Part shown: positions 20,527 to 30,113 of the stretch, piece by piece | Numbering within the stretch: position 1 is the stretch's first letter | Layout: each line of letters begins with the position of its first letter | Source: Tricholoma matsutake | Lineage: Eukaryota; Basidiomycota; Agaricomycetes; Agaricales; Tricholomataceae | NCBI GenBank assembly: GCA_026075535.2 | Contig: AP026538.1 | Span: 5,828,001-5,892,000 of the forward strand | Direction of reading: 5' to 3' | Length of the DNA stretch: 64,000 bases | Made by a program: the position numbers and the translations under genes | Notes under the pieces: model-generated | Seen by the model: the letters and a program-made list of their open reading frames with translations, nothing else | Told to the model about the DNA's origin: nothing | The model's database searches: none

Positions 20527-20927
20527 TGTTAGGGCGACACCCACTATCTGCTAGCTAAGACCGTGCAGGTTCTCTCTACAAGAAGGGGGCAGGATCCGCG
20601 CTTGTGATGGGGAATTGATGGTTTTGATGCGAGGGGTTATTAATAGGTGAGTTTGTTGAGATAGGCCTTTCACACCGAAAACATAGGTGGAATACCTAAG
20701 AGAACACAACTGGGGTCCCCTAGGTATATATTTAGGGTTTATATACTATGTTACATATATTGTACATTGTTGTTACTGACGCACTCGTACATGCACATAC
20801 ATTTTGATGCGTGCGAAATAAAATTCTCATGCTATCAAAATGTAGCATCATTGGCATCATGTAGCGTAATTCGACATAATAAAATAAAAAATGAAAGTTT
20901 ATTAGGTAATGGGGTGGTTTCCTAACA
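20527..20927 (-). repeat. 3' LTR of element B (401 bp)
   Basis: TGTTAGG...CCTAACA ends; very close to 26335-26736 and to the LTRs of element A. The polypurine tract at 20928-20940 (minus: AAAAGGGGGG) abuts it. Confidence 0.93.
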
Positions 20928-20938
20928 TTACCCCCCTT

Positions 20939-21325
20939 TTATGCCTCGACTTCCAGGCAAGAAAATATTACGTCTGTCCCCTCTGTGAAATTTTGGTAAG
21001 GCCGGAATTTCATCCCCTCATACACCATTCTCGCAATGCGACGTGGAGCATTCAGATTATGTTTAAAGAATTGGGCAATTGCGTTATGTGCTTGCTTACA
21101 ATTCTCTTCGGGTTCCCACAAATTATTTTCGTCGGTATAGTTTTTCCACTTTATTAAGAACTCCAATTTGTTCCATCGAAGACGTGAGTCTAGAATTTCT
21201 TCAACTATGTATTCTGGAGCACCTTCTACTATTATCGGAGGTTGTGGAGTAGTTTGTCGGCCAGGAATAGTGGGCAGACGGTAAGGGCGTAGGTGGGATA
21301 CGTTAATCTCAGGATCAATCTTAAA
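20939..21325 (-). pseudogene. Element B: chromodomain end of pol
   Basis: Continues after a TGA at about 21327 (KLP stop SFKID; element A has CGA there). It reads EYIVEEILDSRLRWNKLEFL, IKWKNYTDENNLWEPEENC, then QAHNAIAQFFKHNLNAPRRI to the final TAA at 20939-20941. The chromodomain residues are complete in this copy. Confidence 0.88.
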
Positions 21326-21328
21326 TGA

Positions 21329-23071
21329 TCAGGGTAATTTTAGCACTACCGCATTAGGTGAGATCACTTTAGAGATTGCATATGGGCCAACTTGTTTCTC
21401 CATAAGTTTCTTCAAAGGTTGTGGAATATTCAGGTCCTTGGTACTTAGCCATACCAAGTCACCAACTTTGTACTCTGGAGCGCGTGCTCGAGTACGATCC
21501 GCATGTTGCATCATGTCATCACGTGCTTTCTTCAATGCTGCCTCTGCTTCCTCTTGTACCCTTTGCATCTTAGATACAAAATCTTCTACCAACTGTACTT
21601 TGACTTCCCTTCTGGGTTCTACTCCCATGCAAGGATGATATCCATAATTCGCGAAAAAGGGTGACATACGAGTAGCTGAATGGAATTTGTTATTGTGGGA
21701 AAATTTGGCAATTGCCAACCATTCAAGCCAGTCGGTTTGTCGGTAGTTGACAAACATATGTAGGTACTGCTCCAACTCCTGATTCATTCTCTCTGTCTGC
21801 CCATCAGTCTGCGGGTGATATGCCATAGATAATTTAGTTTGAATTCCCAATATGTTGTTTAGTTCTCGCATAAATGCAGAAGCAAATTGTGGTCCGCGAT
21901 CGGAGATAACGGTATCGGGTAACCCATGTAACCGCCATACCTGATTTAGATAGAGGCGCACCAAGCCCAATGATGAGGTTTCTGTAGTAGTCGGAATAAT
22001 ATGGACCTCCTTTGTAAAGCGGTCACATACTACGAATATTGCATTGTACCCTTGAGCCTTGGGTAATCTGGTAATAAAATCCACAGATATATCTTGCCAC
22101 GGCGCTTTAGGTATAGGGTTCGGCATTAATTTTCCTGCAGGTTTCTCTGGAAATTTCTTCCCCCTCATGCATGTATCACATCCATCCACATACCCCAACA
22201 CATACTTCGAAATTCTGGGCCACCAATAATTTCTCATTACTAATTCCAACGTCTTCCATCTTCCTGGGTGTCTGGCAATCGGTGTATTGTGATGTAACTG
22301 GACAATCTCCCTTCGCAAATCCTGATCCTTCGGTACATACACTTTTCCTCGAAACAACACCAACCCTTGTTCCTCAGCCCATTCGTCTCCTTTGATATTA
22401 CCTTTCTTCTCTCCCTTCAGAGCTTTCATGGCTTCCACTACTTCATCATCCATTTCCGAACATTGTCTAATTTTAGACAACATTTCCGTTTCCGAGCTAT
22501 CTATTAATAGATGCCCTTGACGCATAGCGCAAATGCGAAAGTATTCGGGTTTGAGTAAGGTAACATTTTTATTGTCCTCCTCCACCCCCCTTTTATGATC
22601 AATACGTCTGGATAAGGCATCTGCTTTCCTCATTAAGCTTCCCACTTTATGGACCAAGTGAAAGTTGAAATGCGATAGGAATAGTGCCCAACGCGCTTGC
22701 CGGTGATTAAGCTTTTTAGTGGACATGAAGTATTGCAGATTTTGATGATCCATCCAGATCTCAATTTGATGTGTACATCCCTCCAAATAATGCCTCCATG
22801 CCTCCAATGCTTGTATTATCCCCAACATCTCTTTGTCATGCACATCATAATTCCTCTCCACATCATTCAACCCTTTTGACAAGTATGCACAAGGATGCCA
22901 TTTGTCATCTTCGCACAGCATTGATAATACTGCTCCAGTAGCAAAATTGGATGCATCGGATTCCACTCGCAAAGGGCATGTGAAATCTACTGGGGCTAAT
23001 ATTGGTCCCTCCACAAACTTCCTCTTCAACTCCTCAAACACTGTCTGCTGCTGCTCTCCCCACCTCCACAC
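21329..23071 (-). pseudogene. Element B: RNase H and integrase
   Basis: A 580-codon open frame. RNase H: RVESDASNFATGAVLSM, EMLGIIQALEAWRHYLEG, LMRKADALSR. Integrase zinc region: HHNTPIARHPGRW ... GCDTCMRGK. Catalytic core: DISVDFITRLPK, VISDRGPQFAS, TDGQTERMNQ. GPY module: EKQVGPYAISKVISP. It begins just after the TGA shared with element A (HNLT stop KGVVWRWG, Arg expected) and ends at the B-specific TGA. Except for these, all active-site residues appear present. Confidence 0.92.
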
Positions 23072-23080
23072 TACTCCCTT

Positions 23081-24763
23081 TCACGTAAGGTTATGTAAGG
23101 GTGCAGCAATTTTAGAAAAATTGTGCACAAAGCAACAATAATAATTTGCGAGTCCCAAGAAGGCTTGAACCTCCTCGACACAGGTGGGCGCAGGCCAATC
23201 TGTGATTGCCTGTACCTTGATCGGATCCATTTTGATCCCGTCAGGGCCGATCAATAATCCTAGGAACTCGATCTCGCTTGCCCCAAACACACACTTCTCT
23301 GGTTTCAAAAATAGATTGTTCTCTGCCAACCTCTGTAACACCTCTTGCACTATCGCTTCATGATTCTCTTCATCCTCCATGAATATCAGAATGTCGTCAA
23401 TAAATATTATTACCATGCCTTTGTCTATTACGTCCTTGAAAATGTCGTTCATCATATTTTGAAAGGTCGGGAGACTATTAGTCATCCCAAAAAACATGAC
23501 AAGCGGCTCGAAGGATCCTCGATGCGTGGCAAATGCAGCCTTCCACTCATCTCCTTTCTTTATTCGTACATTGTTGTATCCCCATCGTAAATCCAATTTT
23601 GTAAAGACCTTGGCTTTTCCCACCTTATCAATTATTTCTGACATCAACGGCAGGGGGTACGCATTCTTCACTGTCCACTCATTCAGATACCTATAATTGG
23701 TACACATCCTCTTCCTTTGGTCTTTTTTGGGCACAAAGAATATTGGTGACATCTGCGGTGATTTCGAAGGTTGTATGTATCCTTTGCACAATTGCTCCTT
23801 CAGGAATGCATACACTTCTTCTTGTTCCATTGGAGATAATGGATATACCTTCGACTTCTTCAGCACAAACCCTGGCTTCATCTCAATCGCATGATCCCAT
23901 GGCTTCCGCACTGGCATTCGCTCAGACTCCTTCTTTTGGAACACTGACAAATGTTCATGATACACTTTTGGCACCCATTCCTCCACTGGCTTCTCCACCT
24001 TCACAATATTCTTGTCCCACGACTGTCCTCCATGAACTGCTCTAAAGGTTTGCTTCTGCTCTTCTTTCTCGATCATGATCGGAACTTCCCCATTTGGCAT
24101 TTCCTCATCCTCCACTTCCTCCATCGTAACAGAATACTTCCTTGGACGTTCTTTCTCTTTCTTTTTCCTTTTTTCTTTCTTCATCTTCCTCCCATACACA
24201 TTACATTCCTTAGGACAATGAGTCATTTGTACTTTCCCAGTTTTCCAATCAATTTCGGGATTATGCTTCTGTAACCATGGACATCCTATTATTAGATTGG
24301 TTTTCCCAAGATCACACACTTCGAATACTGCTCGCTCCTGATGTTCCTGATACTTTAGTACCATAGTCACCTCCTCCTTGATAGTTCCTCCACGATTGAC
24401 TGTTCCATCAATATTGTACACCATTATAGGTTGCACCAGCTTGCGTGTGTTAATACCGTTTCCAGTAATTAAGGATTGATTAATAAATAATCCTGTAGCA
24501 CCACTGTCAAGCAACGCTTCCACATCAATAGCTGCATGCATGTCCACTGTCTTCAGTCCCACAGTCAAGGTGATTTCGGGTTCTATTCGTGCAGAGCGAA
24601 TAAAGAATTTAGGGGTTTTCGGAAATGACATGTGACAATTTTCTTTGTTGCATGATTCACAACAGTTGTACTCCTCCTCGATTTCCTTTTCTGATTTACT
24701 CTGGGTTTCCTCGGATACTAATACATTGTAACGATTCTGGGTCACCAATGGGGAAACCTTCAC
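23081..24763 (-). CDS. Element B: protease and reverse transcriptase (open frame)
   Basis: A 560-codon frame. It opens in the -1 phase relative to the end of gag, overlapping it around the gag TGA. Protease: EALLDSGATGLFINQSLI. RT: KVYPLSPMEQEEVYAFLKEQ, VKNAYPLPLMSEIIDKVGKA, KLDLRWGYNNVRIKKGDEWK, the catalytic loop IFIDDILIF, then EFLGLLIGPDGIKMDPIKVQ. The frame change from gag suggests ribosomal frameshifting or decay; no clear slippery heptamer is visible. The frame ends at the TGA shared with element A before RNase H. Confidence 0.9.
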   Translation of the reverse strand: MKVSPLVTQNRYNVLVSEETQSKSEKEIEEEYNCCESCNKENCHMSFPKTPKFFIRSARIEPEITLTVGLKTVDMHAAIDVEALLDSGATGLFINQSLITGNGINTRKLVQPIMVYNIDGTVNRGGTIKEEVTMVLKYQEHQERAVFEVCDLGKTNLIIGCPWLQKHNPEIDWKTGKVQMTHCPKECNVYGRKMKKEKRKKKEKERPRKYSVTMEEVEDEEMPNGEVPIMIEKEEQKQTFRAVHGGQSWDKNIVKVEKPVEEWVPKVYHEHLSVFQKKESERMPVRKPWDHAIEMKPGFVLKKSKVYPLSPMEQEEVYAFLKEQLCKGYIQPSKSPQMSPIFFVPKKDQRKRMCTNYRYLNEWTVKNAYPLPLMSEIIDKVGKAKVFTKLDLRWGYNNVRIKKGDEWKAAFATHRGSFEPLVMFFGMTNSLPTFQNMMNDIFKDVIDKGMVIIFIDDILIFMEDEENHEAIVQEVLQRLAENNLFLKPEKCVFGASEIEFLGLLIGPDGIKMDPIKVQAITDWPAPTCVEEVQAFLGLANYYCCFVHNFSKIAAPLHNLT

Positions 24764-25149
24764 TGGGACTCTTCCACAAAATTCTCCTGCTTCCCCTCCT
24801 CCTGCTTCACTTCCTCAATTGTAGCTCCCCTGTTCTGCTTGCAATACTTAGAAATGTGTCCTAACTCCCCACAGTTAAAACATTTAAGTGGGGCTCGTCT
24901 CCCCACTTGATCAACCTCCATTGCCTCTGCTGGTGCTGCTGACTCCGTAACTATAGGTGTCACTGCCATGGCCGGTGGCTGTGCCCTCGGAGCTTGCACC
25001 TGAGGCACCTTTCCTTTCTTGGACTTTCCTCCTGATGACTTTCCAAATTTACTACTTCCGTACATCAACTTTGACTCCGCCTGTTCCTGCCGATATTGCT
25101 GGTCAAGGCACATTGCCCAATTATACCACTCATCCAACTTCTCTGGCAT
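24764..25149 (-). CDS. Element B: nucleocapsid part of gag
   Basis: MPEKLDEWYNWAMCLDQQYR, then a basic linker and a CCHC knuckle CFNCGELGHISKYC, ending EESQ at a TGA. It is separated from the capsid frame by a TGA at about 25160 (KSIY stop LPSM) that element A also has; CGA (Arg) is the likely ancestral codon. Confidence 0.85.
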
Positions 25150-25158
25150 AGAAGGTAG

Positions 25159-25848
25159 TCAGTAGATAGACTTGAATAAAGAGGGATTTAATCCTGCTTT
25201 CAAAAACTCTACCAATGCGGCTTCTCCCATGTCCGTTTGCGAAGCTTCTGCTTTGAACTGCAAAATAAATTCATCCGCCGTTAAGGAACCTTGGCGCATG
25301 GTCTTTAATTTAGCATTGGCTGTTGCCTTTGGATTAGGGTCTCCAAACTGTGCCTCCAATCTCTCCAGAAATTCCTTGAAGGTTGCAAATGGTTTATTTC
25401 CCACGGCAATTTGATTAATAGCCTCGTTTCTCCAGAACTGTGCTTTCCCCCCCTGAATGTATGAGAGAGCAAACATAATCCTAGACTCAGCTGTATGAAA
25501 CTCGGGCTTCCTCCCATGGATGTACAATACTATAGAGCTGATGAAGGATTTTGTATTCTCCATGGTACTGTCAAAGATTTGTGGGGGCGCATACTTAGGT
25601 AAGCGCACTTTTCCATTTCCGGATTTCTCCACCGTCTCATCCTCCTGCGATATCCACTCTACCATCTCCTCCATCTCATCATCTCTTTCTCCTGTCATCT
25701 CTGGCTATACCTCCACTTGTCTGGGCTGTGATACTGCCAATACTGACACTAATTGCAACATTTGTGCTGTGAGCACATCAATTTTTGCCTCTAGTGCTGG
25801 TATGGGAACAGGATTAGGACCGGGATTAGAAGTTGAAGGTTCAGACAT
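25159..25848 (-). pseudogene. Element B: gag N-terminus and capsid
   Basis: Starts MSEPSTSNPGPNPVP at 25848 with a predicted helix (EAKIDVLTAQMLQLVSVLAV). A TAG at 25705-25707 breaks it; CAG (Gln) is likely ancestral. It continues as MTGERDDEMEEMVEWISQED and the capsid block FISSIVLYIHGRKPEFHTAE, KAQFWRNEAINQIAVGNKPF, FKEFLERLEAQFGDPNPKAT, LTADEFILQFKAEASQTDMG. This matches fungal Ty3/Gypsy capsid. This whole part is missing from element A. Confidence 0.85.
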
Positions 25849-26321
25849 AATTGTAGAATCTGTGATGAATCACTTCTTCAACAAATTCAAAATTTTACTT
25901 CAAGACCTCTCCAAACATCTACAGGTCATGTGATAAGGTTCGTCGAGGTTCGTCAATGGTTCATCGTTCGTCGGGCGCCTATTTTGACACTTCAGATCAA
26001 CAACCCTTCCAACAGTGCCTGATCTCGGAGATATCACTGAATTCGGCTTGTAACTAAAATAGTCGTCCCAATAGAGTGATGTAAATCGTAACTAAACCAG
26101 ATCCGATCGGTTGTCTGGTTGCAGCTGTCCTAATGACAAGTGCTGCCTCTCAATCACTGGCAGTCGCAATGTAAGGCGAGGCCTGGCATCGGCTTACGAA
26201 AGAAAAGGTAGATTATGTATATACAAGTACTTCCGGCTCATGCCAAAAGGATGAGTAATCGGATGTGGCATGGTGAAACAATGACGTATGTGCAAGTAAG
26301 AGAAGGCGCACTGATATGGGA

Positions 26322-26332
26322 AGTTGTGTTCT
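26322..26332 (-). promoter_or_regulatory. Predicted self-priming primer-binding site of element B
   Basis: Minus strand AGAACACAACT, two bases from the 5' LTR, exactly complementary to LTR positions 26519-26509 (AGTTGTGTTCT). Same arrangement and spacing as in element A. Confidence 0.7.
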
Positions 26333-26334
26333 TC

Positions 26335-26736
26335 TGTTAGGGCAACACCCACTATCTGCTAGCTAAGACTGTGCAGGTTCTCTCTACAAGAAGGGGGCAG
26401 GATCTGCGCTTGTGATGGGGAATTGATGGTTTTGATGCGAGGGGTTATTAATAGGTGAGTTTGTTGAGATAGGCCTTTCACACCAAAAATGTAGGTGGAA
26501 TACCTAAGAGAACACAACTGGGGTCCCCTAGGCATATATTTAGGGTTTATATACTATGTTACATATATTGTACATTGTTGTTACCGACGCACTCGTACAT
26601 GCGCGTACATTTTGATGCGTGCGAAATAAAATTCTCATGCTATCAAAATGTAGCATCATTTGGCGTCATGTAGCGTAATTCGACATAATAAAATAAAAAA
26701 TGAAAGTTTATTAGGTAATGGGGTGGTTTCCTAACA
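26335..26736 (-). repeat. 5' LTR of element B (402 bp)
   Basis: Same ends and length as the element A LTRs; target duplication CATAG follows at 26737-26741. It contains the TATATAAA box upstream of the proposed start of R. Confidence 0.93.
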
Positions 26737-26741
26737 CATAG

Positions 26742-27141
26742 ATATCATCATCTGCCAGGCACCCTTTCAACATCTGTGCAATCTGGTCCTGAATCTCTCA
26801 GTTGAGGCCCTGTTGGAACTTCACCACCACTGGTAGCCCACTCCCATATCCTGCCATGTCCACCAAGTCCTTAAACTGGTCAATATAATCATCCATGGAT
26901 CAATGTGCCTGATGGTAAGAGGATGACTCAAGCCATGTCACTGCTCAGTGGTGGTCATTGAGGGGACAAAAATGGCATACAAACTCTGTTCAAAAGTCAC
27001 CCCAAGTGGAGGAAAGGTAGAGAACCAAGCTCCTTAGTTTGGCACAGAATATGGTCCATGTAGAGATAGGCACATTCAGATTTCATGTATGTGAAGGCCT
27101 AATAAATTTTTGCAGCATTGTTGATGAATTGATGCAACTGG
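26742..27141 (-). pseudogene. Element D: middle part of gag
   Basis: Minus-strand frames with shifts and TGA stops read LHQFINNAAKIY, FTYMKSECAYLYMDHILCQT, GSLPFLHLG and EIQDQIAQMLKGCLADDD, the order of a gag capsid domain. Its right edge is the TGG target duplication of the foldback element and its left edge is element B, so both inserted into this gene. Confidence 0.7.
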
Positions 27142-28770
27142 CACAAGGCCAGCCTCATAATTTCTCCTTTCTGAAATAAAATTCTTTGCAAAATATTACA
27201 TTTGAGACTAAATTTCTACAAACAGAAATTCAAAAAATTACCCATGAGAAATATACTTTGAAAATCAATATTTCTGGTTAAATTTCTCATGACATTTCAG
27301 TGTAGATACTGGAAGTATTTCTGTAAGGTGATGTTTAACTTATCAATTGCCTGAAAGGCTTTCAGAAATTAGATCAGAATGATTTATTTTCTGGTCATGC
27401 TTTCTGATCCATAAAAGAATTTCTTTCTGGTTGGTGAAAGTCTGTGTGAAAGCATGACTTTCACACAGACTTTCAACAAGCCTTTCAGCAGCTGTTCAGT
27501 TTAACATTCTGGGAGCAGAAAGGCTGGCTTTCAATCTGCAGAAATAGTTTCAGAAAGGCTAGCTTTCAACCTCGTGATTGGTATAGTGAAATTAAATAAT
27601 TTCACATCAGGTTTTCAAGATTGCAAAAGGCAAACATTCTAATAGAGATCTCACCACCTTGAAATACTAAATTTCATGGGCGGGCACTAGAGTGGGCACT
27701 GCCTTTCATGAATTTGAAATTTAATATTTCTAGGTGGTGAAATCTCTATTAGAATGTTTGCCTTTTGTGATCTTGAAAACCTGATGTGAAATTATTACTT
27801 TCACTATACCAATCACAAGGTTGAAAGCTAGCCTTTCTGAAACTATTTCTGCAGATTGAAAGCCAGCCTTTCTGCTCCCAGAATGTTAAACTGAACAGCT
27901 GCTGAAAGGCTTGTTGAAAGTCTTTGTGAAAGTCATGCTTTCACACAGACTTTGACCAACCAGAAAGAAATTCTTTTATGGATCAGAAAGCATGACCAGA
28001 AAATAAATCTTTCTGATCTAATTTCTGAAAGCCTTTCAGGCAATTGATAAGTTAAACATCACCTTACAGAAATACTTCCAGTATCTACACTGAAATGTCA
28101 CACAAGAGGCAAAGCAATATTTTGCCTAAGAGAATATGTTGAGAATAATGAGAGAAAAAGACACTTTTTCACTAGGGAAAAGTAAAAGGAACCATCAGTA
28201 AAAATATGTCATTTTCCCACAATTTTCTCCTTTTGGTTGTTGCTGAAGAATAACTAACCTGTTTCCAGGAGAAAAACCTGAGAAACTTAAGGAGAAAAAG
28301 GTTATTTCCCCATACATTCCCACTTTTTTCTCTATGAAAAAATATCTAATCTGTTGCTAGGAGAAAATATTGTGAAAATCAGGAGAAAAAATGTTATTCT
28401 CACCAAAAATAAAGAAAATGTTGAAAAAAAGAGATATTTCCCCTATATTTTCACCTGATTTTCTCTCAGGAATAGATAAGTTATTTTAGTTGAGTAAGAA
28501 CAAAGAGAAAAGTGTGGAAAAATGACACATTTTCACTGATGGTTCCTTTTATTTTTCCCAAGGGAAAAAGTGTCTTTTTCTCTTAATATTCTCCAGGCTA
28601 ATATATTTTGTGTCATGAGAAATTTAACCAGAAATATTGATTTTCAAAGTATATTTCTAATGGGTAGTTTTTTGAATTTCTGTTTGTAGAAATTTAGTCT
28701 CAAATATAATATTTCACAAAGAATTTCTAACTATATTTCAGAAAGGAGGAATTATGAGGCTGGCCTTGTG
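27142..28770. mobile_element. Long foldback DNA transposon (1629 bp) in gag of element D
   Basis: Starts CACAAGGCCAGCC and ends GGCTGGCCTTGTG, with a 3-bp target duplication TGG (27139-27141, 28771-28773). Removing it and one TGG restores the gag frame (ELYISLQLHQF). Apart from the nested insert at 28101-28612 it is almost wholly two inverted arms of about 540 bp around a short loop near 27680-27715. No coding capacity seen. Ends and duplication size fit the CACTA/CMC type. An RNA across it would form a very long hairpin. Confidence 0.9.
28101..28612. mobile_element. Second foldback element (512 bp) nested in the first
   Basis: Starts CACAAGAGGC and ends ATATTTTGTG, with a 3-bp target duplication TCA (28098-28100, 28613-28615). 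The uninterrupted sequence is visible in the opposite arm of the outer element at about 27287-27300. Its halves are inverted repeats of roughly 250 bp with moderate identity (GAGAAAAAGACACTTTTTC and GGAACCATCAGT recur inverted near 28540-28575). Non-coding. Confidence 0.88.
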
Positions 28771-28773
28771 TGG

Positions 28774-29060
28774 AGACTGATGTACAACTCACAGGAATTA
28801 AGGAATGCACACCCCTGCGCATGTGTGCCATTAAATTTGGTGGGGGGGGACGGTTTGATCTGGGTGTGCTCCTTAGTGGGCACGTTAGGCAGCATGTCAG
28901 TATTGGGCACACTTGGAGTTGTAATGGGGGGAATATTGGTTGTGGAGCTAGTCTGAAGGGTTCTGACAAAGTTTTTGATCATAGATTTAAGTGAATCAAT
29001 TTGTGCACATATTCTGTTAATGTTGCTTTCAAGTGCATCGAGGTGCTCTGATGCATCCAT
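28774..29060 (-). pseudogene. Element D: gag N-terminus
   Basis: Starts MDASEHLDALESNINRICAQ at 29060 and runs through SPPTKFNGTHAQGCAFLNSC to ELYISL, where the foldback inserted. The pattern of an acidic helix followed by FNG...AFLNSCELY is the usual start of this gag type. No LTR or primer site could be found upstream: coding sequence of another gene appears within about 30 bp. Confidence 0.75.
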
Positions 29061-29084
29061 GGTGCTAGGCGGTGCATTAGGCAA

Positions 29085-29513
29085 AAATGAGTGATTACTT
29101 AACTGCTTTTTTGGTCTTTCCTTCCTCCTCACACCATATTGATGTGAGACTCGAATCAACTGGGTGATCATGGAAAAGATCAGCATCCTCACATCGTCAT
29201 TTTCTTATGTTTGTTATCTAGAAAAAGAACTTGAAATCATTACCACAAGAGGATTTAATAACCGACGTACGTTGTTTGCTGTCCAATCCAAGTCCATCGC
29301 ATTATTATCCAGAATTGTACTTGGTGTCCTAGCAATGACTGGCCCCATCTCGAAATCTTCTGATGCAGAGCCATTGAAATCATCTCCAGAATCTTCATAT
29401 GTGAGGTCAGCACTGATCTCTTTTGTGTATGTGCAGATAACCAGAGTTATTTCACCTCATTTGGTGGCCTCACGTTCTCAAGCTTTTTGGAAACACTTAT
29501 TTTGCTTAGGCAT
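29085..29513 (-). pseudogene. 5' part of an unrecognised gene, cut by element D
   Basis: Starts MPKQNKCFQKA at 29513, followed by two TGA codons where CGA is likely, then ISADLTYEDSGDDFNGSASE and DFEMGPVIARTPSTILDNNA. A GTACGT donor at 29270 and CTAG acceptor at 29218 give a 53-nt intron. The next exon reads RCEDADLFHDHPVDSSLTSI and WCEEEGKTKKAVK before a TAA about 30 bp from the gag leader of element D. Acidic and charged; no domain recognised. Decayed. Confidence 0.5.
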
Positions 29514-29637
29514 TGTGGAAGACAGGTGTGTAATTTTTATTTTTATTTGGGTCAAAAAAAGTGAAACACATGGGAAAAAATACAATATTGTGGCAAAAGC
29601 ATTCTTTTCATGGGTTTCCTTCCTAAAACAAAATCTT

Positions 29638-30113
29638 TCAAGATTCTGGTAAGTTTTGGGGGGAACCCGAGCTGTGTTGGTGAGGTGGTGATGTGCACTG
29701 TAGATTGGAGTACTTCTTTTCAAGCTGTGCCAGAGTTTCACCATATGAGGTAGTATCACAAATTAGCTGCTCTTGTTCAGTGAGATGCTGTGCATTAGTC
29801 ACCTGAAGGATTTCTATTTTACTTTCAAGAAAATCCTTGCAAGCTGCATCATGCTGGTGAGCACAATGTTCAACACAGAAACATCGGTAAAGCTTAGCTG
29901 ATTGAGATTGTTCTACTTTTAAAGCCTCTAAAGCCTTGAAAAGTTCAGCCTCCAATAGAGACACTTGATTAGATAATCCCAGTTTGGATGCTTGCAATGT
30001 GTTGATAGTGGCCCATGCCTCAGAAAGCTGTGCTGCAAGTTCAGTGTTTCCACCATCAAGATCAGAAGTGAGATGTTGGGTTGGTAGGTCCAGTTGGGCT
30101 GCATTGAATCCAG
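29638..30113 (-). pseudogene. Coiled-coil exon of an unrecognised, probably repeat-associated gene
   Basis: From an acceptor at 30114 the minus strand is open to a TGA at 29638: LPTQHLTSDLDGGNTELAAQ, LSNQVSLLEAELFKALEALK, then FLESKIEILQVTNAQHLTEQ. The heptad pattern indicates a coiled coil. From memory it resembles a high-copy Agaricomycete coiled-coil family near transposons, a weak recollection. Further minus-strand open pieces at 30436-30242, 30703-30449 and 31015-30782 may be upstream exons of the same gene but could not be joined. Confidence 0.4.

Larger units (their letters stand above)
20527..26736 (-). mobile_element. Element B: near-complete chromodomain Ty3/Gypsy retrotransposon
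   Basis: A 6210-bp minus-strand element, LTRs 20527-20927 and 26335-26736, target duplication CATAG (20522-20526 and 26737-26741). It is the more complete copy of the A/B family: gag with capsid and CCHC knuckle, protease, RT with an intact FIDD loop, RNase H, integrase, chromodomain. Only a few single-base stops break it: TAG at about 25705, TGA between capsid and nucleocapsid, TGA at about 23078 between RT and RNase H, and TGA at about 21327. It is nested in gag of element D. Confidence 0.94.

Noticed and set aside
29164..29652. 162-codon plus-strand ORF
   Set aside because: The opposite strand has better coding structure there, with a spliced acidic gene and a canonical 53-nt intron.
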